A DNA stretch of 64,000 nucleotides, from positions 124,001 through 188,000 of the forward strand of contig CAVSME010000008.1 of assembly GCA_963728985.1 (NCBI GenBank), given 5' to 3'. The notes under the pieces were generated by a model. That model worked only from the letters and a program-made list of their open reading frames with translations. It ran no database searches and was not told the origin of the DNA. The DNA comes from DASXAI01 sp963728985 (GTDB lineage Bacteria > Actinomycetota > Acidimicrobiia > Acidimicrobiales > Ilumatobacteraceae). The position numbers and the translations under genes were made by a program. Shown here piece after piece: positions 1-8,204 of the stretch. Positions within the stretch are counted from its first letter, which is position 1; each line of letters opens with the position of its first letter.

Positions 1-2
1 CG

Positions 3-788
3 ATCAGGTTGGCCCACGTGACGTGGACGAAGCCGTCGGTCCTACAGGTCGGTGGCTGCGACGTGCGCCTGGTGGGCTGCGTCGTGGGGCAGCCGTTGAC
101 GATCACCAGCAATATGACCTCCGCCGGACTCGCAGCGCTCGAAGCGTGCACGCTCACAGCGCCCGTGACGCTCGACTGCCCTCTGACGAAGACGTCCTTC
201 CGCGGGTCGACCGGACTGGACCTGTTGCGGTTCCCAGCGTGGCCGGACTGGCCGGTCGAGGGGCCGCGGTGGCACCGCCGCCGAGTCATCGCCGACCATC
301 GCCGCGTACCGGCCGCCGAGCTCGAAGCGACCTACCGGCAGCTACGGGCCGGCCTCGAGAGCTCCAGGGCGGCTCCATCGGCGGCCGACTTCTACGTCGG
401 CGAGCTCGAGGCCCGTCGCCGCCAAGCCGAACGTTGGTCGCTGGATCGCTGGCTTCTGCCGGTGTACCGCGTCGTCGGTGGCTACGGCGTGCGGGCGATG
501 TCGCCGCTCGTCTCGTTCTTGATCACGGTGCTGGCTACGACGCTGTTGTTCATGGTTGCCACCGGCTGGTTCGTGCGCGACTCCTTCGAGAACACGATCG
601 AGGGGTACCACCTCGACTCGTTCTGGGGTGCTCTGGCTTTCGTGCTGCGCAACTCGATCAGCCTGTTCAGCGCCCCCGCCGTCGGGCTTACCCCCGGCGG
701 TACGATCCTGCTGATCGCCGAACGCTTCACTGCCGTCAGCCTCCTCACCCTGACCGTCTTTGCCGTGCGCAGCCGCGTCGCGCGATGA
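3..788 (+). CDS. Pentapeptide-repeat-like membrane protein with ion-channel-like C-terminus, 5'-partial
   Basis: The frame is open to the window edge, so the N-terminus is probably missing. The first third has short Cys/Leu/Thr rungs resembling a pentapeptide beta-helix. It is followed by a helical segment ending ADFYVGELEARRR, a hallmark of actinobacterial pentapeptide proteins with a membrane tail. The C-terminus has hydrophobic segments around SFLITVLATTLLFMVATGWF and LLTLTVFAV with a re-entrant-like stretch (LRNSISLF) between them, as in small two-helix channel modules. Substrate and role are unknown. No operon partner is visible; the next gene is on the other strand. A plain membrane-anchored pentapeptide protein without channel function is equally possible. 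Confidence 0.6.
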   Translation: MRLAHVTWTKPSVLQVGGCDVRLVGCVVGQPLTITSNMTSAGLAALEACTLTAPVTLDCPLTKTSFRGSTGLDLLRFPAWPDWPVEGPRWHRRRVIADHRRVPAAELEATYRQLRAGLESSRAAPSAADFYVGELEARRRQAERWSLDRWLLPVYRVVGGYGVRAMSPLVSFLITVLATTLLFMVATGWFVRDSFENTIEGYHLDSFWGALAFVLRNSISLFSAPAVGLTPGGTILLIAERFTAVSLLTLTVFAVRSRVAR

Positions 789-1156
789 TCCGGCTGAAAG
801 GTCGTCCACCCGTCGACCGCAGACTTCAGTTGGCTCCGACAGTGTCCGAGTAAGGCGTTCGCGACTGCGCTGAAGGTATACGGGAACGCCGGCTCGATGG
901 CGCCGGCGGACTCGCCGATAATCCCAGCCGTCCGGCCGACTCCGAACGGAGCACTTCCGGCGAAGTGCAGCCCGTGCAGCGAACGTAACGAGCACACCAG
1001 AACACGGTCGGGTGGCTGCCGAACGCGTGGCGCAAGCACTCTCTCGGCGAGCGCCGACCCGACGCGGAGCAGCTACAGATCGACGGCTCGGCTCGCCGTG
1101 CTGGCGCGCCAGATTCGCGACGGCCACGAGCTGCACGCCGAATCGGGCGCGGCCGT
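789..1156. other. Intergenic stretch, no confident gene
   Basis: This lies between the membrane protein and the TetR gene. Short protein-like strings occur on the plus strand near 1015-1158, such as LARQIRDGHELHAES just before a TAG at 1158-1160, but the frame is broken upstream and I cannot assign a family. It may be a decayed gene end. I saw no convincing promoter or repeat. Confidence 0.3.
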
Positions 1157-1783
1157 CTAGGGCAGCCAGAGTCGGATGAAGGTGTCGCCCAGCCAATTCT
1201 CGAAGCGGTCCGGGGGCCAGCCGGCGTCTCGGACGAGGCGGAGGTAGAAGGTGGGGATCATTGCCCACAAGATCTCAACGATCGTGCCGACGTCTTCCCG
1301 TAGCTCGGTCTTTCGGGCCAGGCTCTGGACGAAGGTGCGCATAGAGGTACGCCGCTGCTTCTGCAGGTCTGCCCACAAGGCGGCAGCGTCCGCGTCGACC
1401 GCCGCGGCGGATTCCACCGCCCACAGCAGGTCGGCCACCCGTTCGCAGATGCGCCGGCTGTTGCGGGCATGTAGCCGCAGCGAGGTGGCCGGGTCCTTGG
1501 CGTCGAGCGCCTCGCGGGACCATGCGCGCTCGGCCACGGGGATCGGGGCGTCGTCACCGGTGGTGGCGTGGTCGACAACGAGCTTGAGCATCATGGGCTT
1601 CGGACCTACGGCGGCGAACACTGTGGGGCGGGCCACACCGGCCTCGGCGGCGATGTCGTCGATGGAGGTCGCCAGATAGCCCTTGGTCCGGAACAGCGTG
1701 GCGGCCGCAGTGAGGATCGCTTGGGGCGCGTCGCCTCGGCGGATCGTCGACCGATACGAGCGCCGGGTGTTGACAGAAGCCAC
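1157..1783 (-). CDS. TetR/AcrR family transcriptional regulator
   Basis: A 208-residue protein of normal TetR length. An N-terminal HTH (about residues 17-63) contains AILTAAATLFRTKGY, SIDDIAAEAGV and a recognition-helix region RPTVFAAVG; the C-terminal helical ligand domain is divergent, as usual. The GTG start at 1783 lies only 6 nt after a consensus TATAAT on the minus strand, so the mRNA is probably leaderless. It is divergent from the NTF2-fold gene at 1851, with a perfect inverted repeat between them. The simplest reading is a local repressor controlling itself and the 1851-2883 pair. The ligand cannot be predicted. Confidence 0.92.
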   Translation of the reverse strand: MASVNTRRSYRSTIRRGDAPQAILTAAATLFRTKGYLATSIDDIAAEAGVARPTVFAAVGPKPMMLKLVVDHATTGDDAPIPVAERAWSREALDAKDPATSLRLHARNSRRICERVADLLWAVESAAAVDADAAALWADLQKQRRTSMRTFVQSLARKTELREDVGTIVEILWAMIPTFYLRLVRDAGWPPDRFENWLGDTFIRLWLP

Positions 1784-1797
1784 CCTCGTATTATATC
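1770..1797 (+). promoter_or_regulatory. Overlapping divergent promoters of the TetR gene and the NTF2-fold gene
   Basis: Plus strand: TTGACA at 1770-1775, a 16-nt spacer, then TATATC at 1792-1797, predicting a start near 1804 for the 1851 gene. Minus strand: a perfect TATAAT at 1795-1790, placing +1 on or next to the GTG start at 1783 (leaderless TetR mRNA). The two -10 boxes physically overlap, so polymerases would exclude each other. This is read from consensus only. Confidence 0.55.
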
Positions 1798-1801
1798 ACT
1801 G

Positions 1802-1830
1802 GTCTATTCCAATAGACGTCAGGTCTATTC
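1802..1830. promoter_or_regulatory. Probable TetR operator: perfect inverted repeat plus a third half-site
   Basis: GTCTATT-CC-AATAGAC (1802-1817) is a perfect 7-bp dyad, and a further GTCTATTC half-site begins at 1823, exactly 21 bp (two helical turns) from the first arm. The dyad covers the predicted plus-strand start site and lies just upstream of the minus-strand -10. That is the expected geometry for a TetR-type repressor acting on both divergent genes. Confidence 0.6.
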
Positions 1831-1850
1831 GTGGCCGAGGAGGGTGTGTG

Positions 1851-2303
1851 GTGCACGACAAGGCGGAGTTCCTCGAGGCGCTGGTGTCTCGAATGAAGGC
1901 GGCCGATGACGCGCTGCACTCCGGAGATCCCCGGCCGCGCAGGGCGTTGTGGTCAACCAAGGAGCCCGTGAGCGTGTTCGGCGCGGCGATGACGGCGACC
2001 GGACCAGTTGAGACGGAGGCAACCTTTGACTGGTTGGCCTCCCGCTTCACGGGTTTCGAGTCGGCCGAGTGGGAGGTGGTCTCGGCCGACGTGAGCGGTG
2101 ATCTCGCCTACGTCGTGGTGATCGAGCACACCACCGGCTCGATTGCGGGAGCCCCGGCCGAGAGCTACGCGCTGCGGGCTACGACCCTCCTGCGCCGCGA
2201 AGACGGCGAGTGGCGTGCGTTCCACCGACACGCCGATCCGGTGGAGGGAAGCGTTGCCGCCCGCGACCACCTCCTCGGCCGACCGGTCGAGAGCCACCAC
2301 TAG
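1851..2303 (+). CDS. Nuclear transport factor 2 / SnoaL-like small protein
   Basis: About 150 residues with the NTF2-fold pattern of ketosteroid-isomerase-like proteins (DUF4440/SnoaL_3 type): an N-terminal helix (KAEFLEALVSRMKAADDAL), an ALWSTKEPVSVFG segment, then strands ending RREDGEWRAFHRHADP. GTG 1851 is chosen because GAGGAGGG (1837-1844) sits 6 nt upstream; a tandem GTG at 1848 is possible. Enzymatic or binding function is not predictable from the fold. It probably shares a transcript with the TIGR03086 gene 13 nt downstream and is likely repressed by the divergent TetR protein. Confidence 0.85.
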   Translation: MHDKAEFLEALVSRMKAADDALHSGDPRPRRALWSTKEPVSVFGAAMTATGPVETEATFDWLASRFTGFESAEWEVVSADVSGDLAYVVVIEHTTGSIAGAPAESYALRATTLLRREDGEWRAFHRHADPVEGSVAARDHLLGRPVESHH

Positions 2304-2316
2304 GCGGAGGCCGAGC

Positions 2317-2883
2317 GTGGTCGCGCTCGACCTGCTGAGTCGGGCCGGCGATGGGTTCGCCCGGCGCCTCGCGCGCGTCCAGCCCGACCAGTGGACCGCT
2401 CCCACTCCCTGCACCGAGTGGGACGTCCAGGCCCTCGTGAATCACGTGGTGGGCGCCAACCGTCGCTACACGTTGCTGCTCCATGGTGCCACCGCAGGCG
2501 AGGTCGACGCGACCCGCATCGTCGACCACCTCGGCCAGGACCCCGTCAACTCGTTCGTCACGACCGCGTCAGCGTTGAACGCCGCCTTCTGCGAGCCCGG
2601 TGCGCTGGCCCGCACAGCTCACCACCCAGGGGGCGAGCGCACGGGCGCCCAGCTACTCGAGATGCGGGTGCTCGACGTCGCCGTACACACCTGGGACCTC
2701 GCCAGGGCCATCCGCGCCGACGAGTCGCTCGACCCGGACGTGATTGCATTCGCTCTCACCCTCCACGACACCTTCGAGGCAGGCCGTGAGCGGGGCTCCT
2801 TCGCCCCACCGCCCGGCACGACGACCACCCACCTCTCAGCACAAGCCCGTCTGCTTCACCTCCTCGGACGACGGCCGGGATAA
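2317..2883 (+). CDS. TIGR03086 family (DinB/maleylpyruvate-isomerase-like) metal-binding protein
   Basis: 188 residues. The N-terminus carries the family signature PTPCTEWDVQALVNHVVGANRRY, whose first residues and conserved His resemble the metal site of mycothiol-dependent maleylpyruvate isomerase-like four-helix bundles. The central LLEMRVLDVAVHTWDLARAI contains the second His. Such proteins are widespread in actinobacteria and are thought to be thiol-dependent transferases or isomerases, but this member has no assigned substrate. GTG 2317 is preferred because GCGGAGG lies about 6 nt upstream, just after the preceding stop codon. Confidence 0.85.
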   Translation: MVALDLLSRAGDGFARRLARVQPDQWTAPTPCTEWDVQALVNHVVGANRRYTLLLHGATAGEVDATRIVDHLGQDPVNSFVTTASALNAAFCEPGALARTAHHPGGERTGAQLLEMRVLDVAVHTWDLARAIRADESLDPDVIAFALTLHDTFEAGRERGSFAPPPGTTTTHLSAQARLLHLLGRRPG

Positions 2884-3327
2884 CCACGCGGCAGGACATC
2901 TCAGGAGGAGAGCAGTTTCACGCGGGACGTGGCGTATCGGTCGACGGCGATGGGCGGTGTTCTGCGGCGCCACAATGACGCCGGCCCGAGGTCGACGGGG
3001 TGTCGTCGTCGGGGGCGGCCCGAGGTCAGGATCGTGGTCGCGTCGTGAGATCGGTGGTTCGTCGAGCGCGTCGTTCAGTACGGCGAAGGCCGCATCAAGC
3101 CGCTTCTGGCGACGGCAGTCCTGTTCGTGGTTGGCCTCGGCGGCGACGTAGCCGATCAGCTCCTCGGAGTCGTCGTCGTCGCCGATGAGCCAGCCGCTGA
3201 TCACTCCTTCGTCTTCGCAGGACGTGCACCACCACTGGATCGACGGCGGCACGTCGCCGCGGAACACGCCGAGCTGTCCGGGGCACGGTCGCCGACCCGG
3301 CCGGCGAGTGCAGTTCAGGGCGCTCAC
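2836..3327 (-). CDS. Hypothetical protein, C-terminal half of a probably frameshifted gene
   Basis: Reads from GTG 3327 (VSALNCTRRPGRRPCPG, then WWCTSCEDEGVISGW), a Cys-paired, Trp-rich pattern I recognise from small actinobacterial proteins of unknown function. In homologues I recall, this part follows a VSDLRHFL-EDAP module in the same chain; here that module is in another frame immediately upstream (3324-3491), meeting at AAGTGA. It is either translational coupling or a frameshift. After about residue 90 the sequence is low complexity, and the last 48 nt run antisense into the TIGR03086 gene, so the true end may be earlier. Confidence 0.5.
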   Translation of the reverse strand: MSALNCTRRPGRRPCPGQLGVFRGDVPPSIQWWCTSCEDEGVISGWLIGDDDDSEELIGYVAAEANHEQDCRRQKRLDAAFAVLNDALDEPPISRRDHDPDLGPPPTTTPRRPRAGVIVAPQNTAHRRRPIRHVPRETALLLRCPAAWLSRPSSEEVKQTGLC

Positions 3328-3491
3328 TTGATAAGACCAGCATCGCTGGCGGTCGCCGCCCGAACGATGAGCGTCAAGTGCTCGGCCATCCGCCGGGCAG
3401 TCGACGGCGCGTCCTCGGGCAGGTGCAGGAAGTGGCGAAGGTCCGACACGAACACGCGGTGACGGTCCCGGTGCGCCGATGGACCTACCAC
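3324..3491 (-). CDS. Hypothetical protein, N-terminal module (FVSDLRHFL-EDAP)
   Basis: A 55-residue frame containing FVSDLRHFLHLPEDAPSTAR and ending ATASDAGLIK. In relatives I recall, this module is fused to the Cys-rich module found just downstream in another frame. Here its TGA overlaps the next GTG by two bases. GTG 3491 is the nearest plausible start; longer starts would run into the divergent gene at 3566. Function unknown. Read it with 2836-3327 as one broken or coupled gene. Confidence 0.5.
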   Translation of the reverse strand: MVGPSAHRDRHRVFVSDLRHFLHLPEDAPSTARRMAEHLTLIVRAATASDAGLIK

Positions 3492-3565
3492 TGGGTCTTG
3501 CGGCCGCTCGCGCCCCTCCGACGGATGCACACGATCGGCGCAGACCACGGTTGTAGGTTCGGTCG

Positions 3566-3901
3566 GTGACCGAGCCCAGCGCGCATCGGGTTGCAGACCA
3601 CAAGGCACGCCGGCGCGCCGCCCGTGAGCTCATCGCCGCCTATCACCAGCAGCAACTCCGAGCGCTCCTCGAGCGAGTCCGCGACGGCTTCGTGAAGCTC
3701 GACGCAGGCGACATCGACGAGTTCGACCTCGACGATCTCATTCACCGGTACAAGCGAGCCGCTGCCGACCTGTGGAAGTTCTGTGGCTCAACGGGCGGGC
3801 AGTGGGTGCAAGCCGCGGACACGCTGACCTACCTGCGCGAGCAAGGCGACGAACCCGACTGGTGGGAACGGGGCGCACCTCGTCGAGACCGCTCGTCCTG
3901 A
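3566..3901 (+). CDS. Conserved hypothetical protein, helical
   Basis: 111 residues, strongly helical and charged: ARELIAAYHQQQLRALLERV, then DAGDIDEFDLDDLIHRYKRAAADLWKFC, ending DTLTYLREQGDEPDWWERG. It has the look of a conserved actinobacterial protein of unknown function that often sits beside mobile or accessory genes. GTG 3566 is the apparent start. The gene is divergent from the Cys-rich hypothetical pair. No catalytic motif, membrane segment or signal peptide is present. Confidence 0.75.
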   Translation: MTEPSAHRVADHKARRRAARELIAAYHQQQLRALLERVRDGFVKLDAGDIDEFDLDDLIHRYKRAAADLWKFCGSTGGQWVQAADTLTYLREQGDEPDWWERGAPRRDRSS

Positions 3902-4148
3902 CCAAAGACGCCAACCCGGCGCGTTCTGTCGCGCCGATCCGGCGCGGACCAGGGCGCTTGGCGGAACGCCCCGGACCGCCGAATATGGGGCGGCACCGTC
4001 GCGCCCCACGCCAAACGCCCGCCGCGAGCACGACGCCAGTCGCCTCCCATGATCACGTACCGGCAGCTCGGCGGCCTGCGCCACATCCGGGCCACGGTTA
4101 TGGGCGCCAAGCAGCGCAAGGATGACGCGAACGTGCCACGCTAGAGTT

Positions 4149-4463
4149 TCAGGTCGGTTCCGGCATCTGCATCAGGCCGCCCGTGACCATTGCATTGATC
4201 ATTGACTCGGTCGTGCCTACTGGAATTGTTTCAATCGCTCCGAACGGCAACAAGTTCGCAGCGACGATTGCCATCTTGAGAGGATCGTCAGCCTCCCAGA
4301 CATTGAAGGACCGACTCAGGTCGACCGCGACCCAGAGATGGAGCAGCGCGACGCCTTCGGGTGGCTGCCATGCAAGGAAGTAGTCGAGCGTCGCCTGGAA
4401 GTTCGCTCGTGTCGCGTCGGCGCCATCGCGGGACCCGAAGTACTGAATCGTGAGGTACTGACT
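4149..4463 (-). CDS. Small DUF3303-like hypothetical protein
   Basis: 104 residues beginning MSQYLTIQYFGSRDG and containing TLDYFLAWQPPEGVALLHLW and SRSFNVWEADDPLKM. The size and the pattern of a short ferredoxin-like beta-alpha-beta domain with a central 'phi-W' motif resemble DUF3303/GYD-type stress-related proteins of unknown activity. ATG 4463 is preferred over the upstream GTG/ATG codons because the conserved fold begins there and a G-rich stretch precedes it. It is a lone gene; the neighbours are non-coding or decayed. Confidence 0.65.
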   Translation of the reverse strand, partial: SQYLTIQYFGSRDGADATRANFQATLDYFLAWQPPEGVALLHLWVAVDLSRSFNVWEADDPLKMAIVAANLLPFGAIETIPVGTTESMINAMVTGGLMQMPEPT

Positions 4464-4866
4464 CATCCCCGACCCCCATCTCGATGAAATCGGGACGGAC
4501 ATCACCCCAGGCGTCGACGGATCGACGGTGCGGCGTGCCCGACCGCCGCGACCAAATGCTCAAGGTTCGGGAACGCCGTTGTTCGGTACGGCGCCGTCGT
4601 CGCTCACTGCCTGACCCGGAGCGCCGACTCGGTACGCGCAGGCCGGAAGCAAGTGCTGGGGCGCGATGGGCACGGATCGGCAGTTCGGCACTTCGTTCGG
4701 AGCGAAATGTTCATTCGTCGGGGACGTCGTCTGACGGCCAGGGTGGCGCCCGCCGGCCCCCCTATAGCTCGCCACGGAGCTCGCTGACAAGGCGCTCGTC
4801 TGGATGAGTTCCTCATGAACAGAACCTGCCCTTCACAGCCGGGGGGTCGGCTACCCGCCGCTCCTG
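4464..4866. other. Non-coding stretch, nothing recognised
   Basis: About 400 bp between the DUF3303-like gene and the secreted-protein remnant. The open frames here have no recognisable protein pattern. I saw no repeat, terminator or RNA gene. It may contain the lost 5' part of the remnant at 4867. Confidence 0.3.
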
Positions 4867-5198
4867 ATGAGCGGAAGCTTGGAAGGCTGCTGGTACACGA
4901 GAGTCGACACCGTCAAGGACAACGGTGCGCCGAGCGGTGTCTACTTGGAAACCGGGAGAGAGGTCTTCGTCGGCAGTCTTGACGGCGGACCGGATGGGGT
5001 GTTCACGACGACCTACAGATTCGAGTCCAAGTGGGATCCGGACGTCTCCACGGGCTCGGAAGTCCGTGGACGCTGCCAGCACCCCATCGTGGCGGGTAGC
5101 GGAACCGGCGGTTTCGCAGGTGCCAGCGGGCGCGTCGACTTCAAGGACATCGTGCTGCCGGGACTTACGTCTACCGGGGTCACATCAGCACCTCGTGA
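4867..5198 (+). pseudogene. Remnant of a secreted beta-barrel-type protein, 5'-truncated and frameshifted
   Basis: The frame from ATG 4867 reads SGSLEGCWYT, APSGVYLETGRE, FVGSLDGG, TTTYRFESKWDPD, RCQHPIVAGSGTGGF and GRVDFKD. These are signatures of a small secreted actinobacterial protein family of unknown function that normally has a signal peptide, absent here. Near 5155 the frame must shift: the family's typical end, TYVYRGHISTS, is present in another frame and stops at 5198, whereas the unshifted frame runs on to 5205. The open frame also extends upstream of 4867 to a stop at 4816 without a start codon. This is most likely a truncated, frameshifted gene next to the IS110 remnant. Confidence 0.6.
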
Positions 5199-5353
5199 CC
5201 CCTGACCGACGGCCAAACTGCTGCGGCCGCCGGACCGTGTCTGATACTGCGCGACGCGTCGCGGAGGGTGGCGCGGCGCGGCGAGCAGCGCGTCGGGACA
5301 CGGCACCGAATGCCGCTCGGGGCGCGCCACTGCTGCTTCGGCCGACCGTCCCC

Positions 5354-6605
5354 TTAGGGGTGCCAGATCGAGTCCTCTTTGTTCGTCAAGTTGTCCTTCG
5401 GGTCCTCGCTGGCGTTCTCGGTGTCGTGCGACCCGGCCTCGGTGGTCGTAGCCTTCGGTCGGGTTCGGGAGTGGCTTGGCCGAAGAGCCGGTGTATCGGG
5501 GTGTGAGCCGGCCGCGCTGGCGACAGAGTCGTTCCCCGGGTTGCCCTCCCGAGCCCGCCTTCTGCGACGACTTCGGCGAAGCTGCGGCGTGCCGGGCGTC
5601 GGCGACCATGGCAGCCCAGAGGGCGTCGCTGATGCGGCGCTTGAGCGCCCGCAGCGCTTCCTTCGGTGTCTTGCCCCCGGCGATCTTGCCGTCGTAGTAG
5701 CCGCGCCCACGGCGGTGCGCCCACCGGACCTGGGTGACGCGGCCATGTGGATGGCGTGGTTGAGAGTGCGGTTCCTCCGGCGCGACAGCCGCCACACCTT
5801 GCGGCCCCCGGAGGACACCTCGATGGGGGCGGTGCCGTTGAACGCGGCGAAGCGATCGCGAGTGGGGAAGCGGGCGATGTCACCGGTGACGCCGACCACC
5901 GTGGCGGCCACAACGGGGCCGACTCCGAAGATGTCGATGACGGTGGTGCCCGAGGCGGCGACCACCTGCTCGAGCCGCTTCTTCGACTCGGCGAGCTGGC
6001 CGTCGACGCGGCGCAGATCGTCGACCAGGTCGCTGGCGAGCTCGACGCGGGCGGCCGCTACCGCGCTGTCGGGCTCGACCTCGGCGAGCAACTCAGCCGC
6101 CTTACCTGCATATCTCGTCGGGAACACCGCCGGCGACGAGGTCGCACAGCACCGCATGCAGGCGGCACGCCACCTGGGTGCGGGTGCTCGACAGGTTCCG
6201 GTGACGTCTCGCCCACAGCTTCATCACCGCGACGTGATCCTCGACCCCAACCTCCTTCGGCGACGGTGACCGCAGCGCGGCGACGGCCACCGACAGCGCG
6301 TCGTGCGGATCGTTCTTGTTGGTCGACTCCGTGGCCAGCAGCCGCACCCGTGCCGCCAGCTTCGGCTGCACGTGCAGGACCCGCTCGCCAGCGGCGACGA
6401 GCTGCTGGGCCAACAGGAACCCGAGGCCCGTGGCGTTCTCGACCGCCCACGTGCCCTCAGGGAACTGCTCCGCCCACCCCAACAGCCGCTCGAGCTGCTT
6501 GGGCCCTGACCGCACTCGCAGCTCAGCCAGGCTCCGCTCGCTGTGGTCGACCGCCACCGCCGTGTGCGATCCCTTGTGCGGGTCGATGCCGATCATCACC
6601 GTCAC
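5354..6605 (-). pseudogene. IS110 family transposase, broken by about three frameshifts
   Basis: Start GTG 6605, 7 nt after GAGGAGGA. The DEDD RuvC-like domain is present (MIGIDPHKGSHTAVAVD, TWAVENATGLGF, TNKNDPHDALSVA). The frame shifts near 6110 into AGKAAELLAEV and the C-terminal serine domain (IFGVGPVVAATVVG, FAAFNGTAPIEVSSGGRK). It shifts near 5735 into GKTPKEALRALKRRISDALW, and back near 5545 into the family tail GNDSVASAAGSHPDTPALR, ending at 5354. Catalytic residues are all recognisable but not in one frame, so the element is inactive unless the indels are sequencing errors. IS110 elements have no terminal inverted repeats, so the ends cannot be placed by eye. Confidence 0.85.
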
Positions 6606-6639
6606 CGGATGGTCCTCCTCGTTGAGCGCGTGGAAGACC

Positions 6640-6840
6640 GTGGTCGGCATGTCTGATTGCAGCTCGGTGTCTGCGCGTTCACGCCTCTTTCGAGCCAGGC
6701 CACGGCGAGACCCGACGGCAGGCACCTCGTTCGGAAGCCAAGCCGCCACAGCGACCGCCAGACGGTTCGCGAGCCCTGCCATCGGATCTCTCGACAGTAC
6801 GAACGAGCCGCACCGTCGTGGTGGACACTCAATCAGACGG
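6640..6840 (-). ncRNA. Candidate IS110 bridge RNA region
   Basis: This is the non-coding leader upstream of the IS110 transposase start. On the minus strand a stem-loop GCGAACCG-TCTGG-CGGTCGC occupies 6770-6751 inside a GC-rich leader. IS110-group elements encode a structured bridge RNA at this position that pairs with donor and target DNA. I infer the assignment from position and one hairpin only; no covariance search was possible. Confidence 0.3.
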
Positions 6841-7029
6841 CTCTGGGCGTGCTCTGACGGGGGCCAGGCGTGCCGAACGCGCGGGCATATCGGGCTCTTC
6901 GGAACTGAGCGGGGCGCGGTGGCAATCGGCGACGCGATCCTGCGCACCTACCGATGCCCGAATGGATCGATCAGTGGCACGCCGCATGGGACGCCGGCCA
7001 AGACGTCACGACCTACAAAGGCGCTCGCC
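6841..7029 (+). other. Intergenic stretch with a doubtful 27-codon ORF
   Basis: Lies between the IS110 leader and the flavin oxidoreductase. ATG 6954 opens a 27-codon frame (PEWIDQWHAAWDAGQD and so on) ending at 7038, inside the 3' end of the opposite-strand gene. It looks protein-like but has no clear ribosome site or family and may be a gene fragment. Confidence 0.25.
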
Positions 7030-8175
7030 TCACGTAGCCCACTCTTTGCCGAACCAGCGGCGGGCACGGCTGCGACCGAACTCGGCCTTGTCGGCGGCCA
7101 ACTGCATGGTCGGCTCGTCGAAGATGCCAACGACGGGCTGCGCTGCGCCGGGTATGAACTGCACATTGACCCGGGCCACCTGGTCGCTACCCATCTGGAT
7201 GTAGCAGAGGCCCTTGCCGTCGTACTCGGCCGTCTCGGCCTGCGACCGCAGGATGGCGGCGATGCGCTCGGCGGCGGCTTCGCCTTGGCGCTCGGCGAAT
7301 ACCCCGGCCTTCGGCGTGCCGATGCTGGTGACGTCGCCGATGGCGAACACGCCCGGGAACGACGTCTCAAGCGTCATCGGGTGGACCGGAACCCAGCCGT
7401 CGACGGCGAGCCCGGATTCGGCGACGACGGCGGGGGCACTGTGGACGGGAATGCCGAAGAGAAGGTCGTAGGGCATCTCGCTGCCATCGTCGAACAGTGC
7501 GAGCTGGCGTGCCGGGTCGACGCTCTTCAGGGCGCGGTTGGGGTTGAAGGAGATGCCGCGTTCGGCAAAGGCGGCGAGCAGAGCCGCCGAGGTGTCGGGC
7601 GACGGCGGGATCGGCGCCGGCTGGGGCGTCACCAGCGCGATCTCCGAGCGGTCTCGTCGGCCTCGCTCGGTGAGGAAGTCGTGGAGGAGCAGCGCGGCCT
7701 CGCTGGGCGCAGGTGGGCACTTGAAGGGGAGCGACGTCACCCCGATGACGACTCGGCCGCCCTGGAAGTTCTCGAGGACCTCGCGCAGCGGGAAGGCCGA
7801 GCCCGGCGTGTAGAACTCGTGACCGCCCTCGAGAAGACCGGGCGTCGCCTCGGGGTGCACATCGGCGCCCAGCGCGATCACCAGGATGTCGGCCTCGAAC
7901 GGGCCCTCAGTGGTGTCGACGTGCTTGGCCACGGGATCGATGGCGGTGACTTCGGCCTTCACGACCTTCACACCGGGCTTGATGATGTCGGCGTACCGAT
8001 GGAGGACCGCGTCCGCAGTCGCCCGCCCGAACATCACGTCGAGTTTCGAGAACCCGAAGATGAAACCGTCCTCGCGATCGATCAGAACGATTTCGGCCGT
8101 CTCCCCGAACTCCTCCGACAACTTCGTCGTCAGTTCGAGGCCGCCGAACCCAGCACCCAAGACAACGACGCGCAT
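7030..8175 (-). CDS. NAD(P)/FAD-dependent oxidoreductase, sulfide:quinone oxidoreductase-like
   Basis: 381 residues. The N-terminal Rossmann motif VVVLGAGFGGLE binds FAD, ALGADVHPEATPG is the typical central motif, and the second FAD motif is FPGVFAIGDVTSIGTPKAG. The segment SLPFKCPPAPSE supplies a Cys in the position seen in sulfide:quinone oxidoreductase and flavocytochrome c sulfide dehydrogenase relatives, but the full Cys set of true SQR is not evident. A membrane-associated, quinone-reducing or generic dehydrogenase role is therefore safer than SQR proper. ATG 8175 is the start. No operon partner; the IS remnant lies downstream. Confidence 0.85.
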   Translation of the reverse strand: MRVVVLGAGFGGLELTTKLSEEFGETAEIVLIDREDGFIFGFSKLDVMFGRATADAVLHRYADIIKPGVKVVKAEVTAIDPVAKHVDTTEGPFEADILVIALGADVHPEATPGLLEGGHEFYTPGSAFPLREVLENFQGGRVVIGVTSLPFKCPPAPSEAALLLHDFLTERGRRDRSEIALVTPQPAPIPPSPDTSAALLAAFAERGISFNPNRALKSVDPARQLALFDDGSEMPYDLLFGIPVHSAPAVVAESGLAVDGWVPVHPMTLETSFPGVFAIGDVTSIGTPKAGVFAERQGEAAAERIAAILRSQAETAEYDGKGLCYIQMGSDQVARVNVQFIPGAAQPVVGIFDEPTMQLAADKAEFGRSRARRWFGKEWAT

Positions 8176-8204
8176 GCCCCGACTCTAAGCCGTGTACACA
8201 ACCA

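Larger units (their letters stand above)
5199..6860 (-). mobile_element. IS110-type insertion sequence remnant (approximate extent)
   Basis: The extent is inferred. The downstream edge lies between the end of the secreted-protein remnant (5198) and the transposase stop (5354). The upstream edge is a guess about 250 bp before the transposase start. IS110-group elements carry a non-coding 5' end that specifies a bridge RNA; the matching region here is 6606 to about 6850. Confidence 0.45.
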
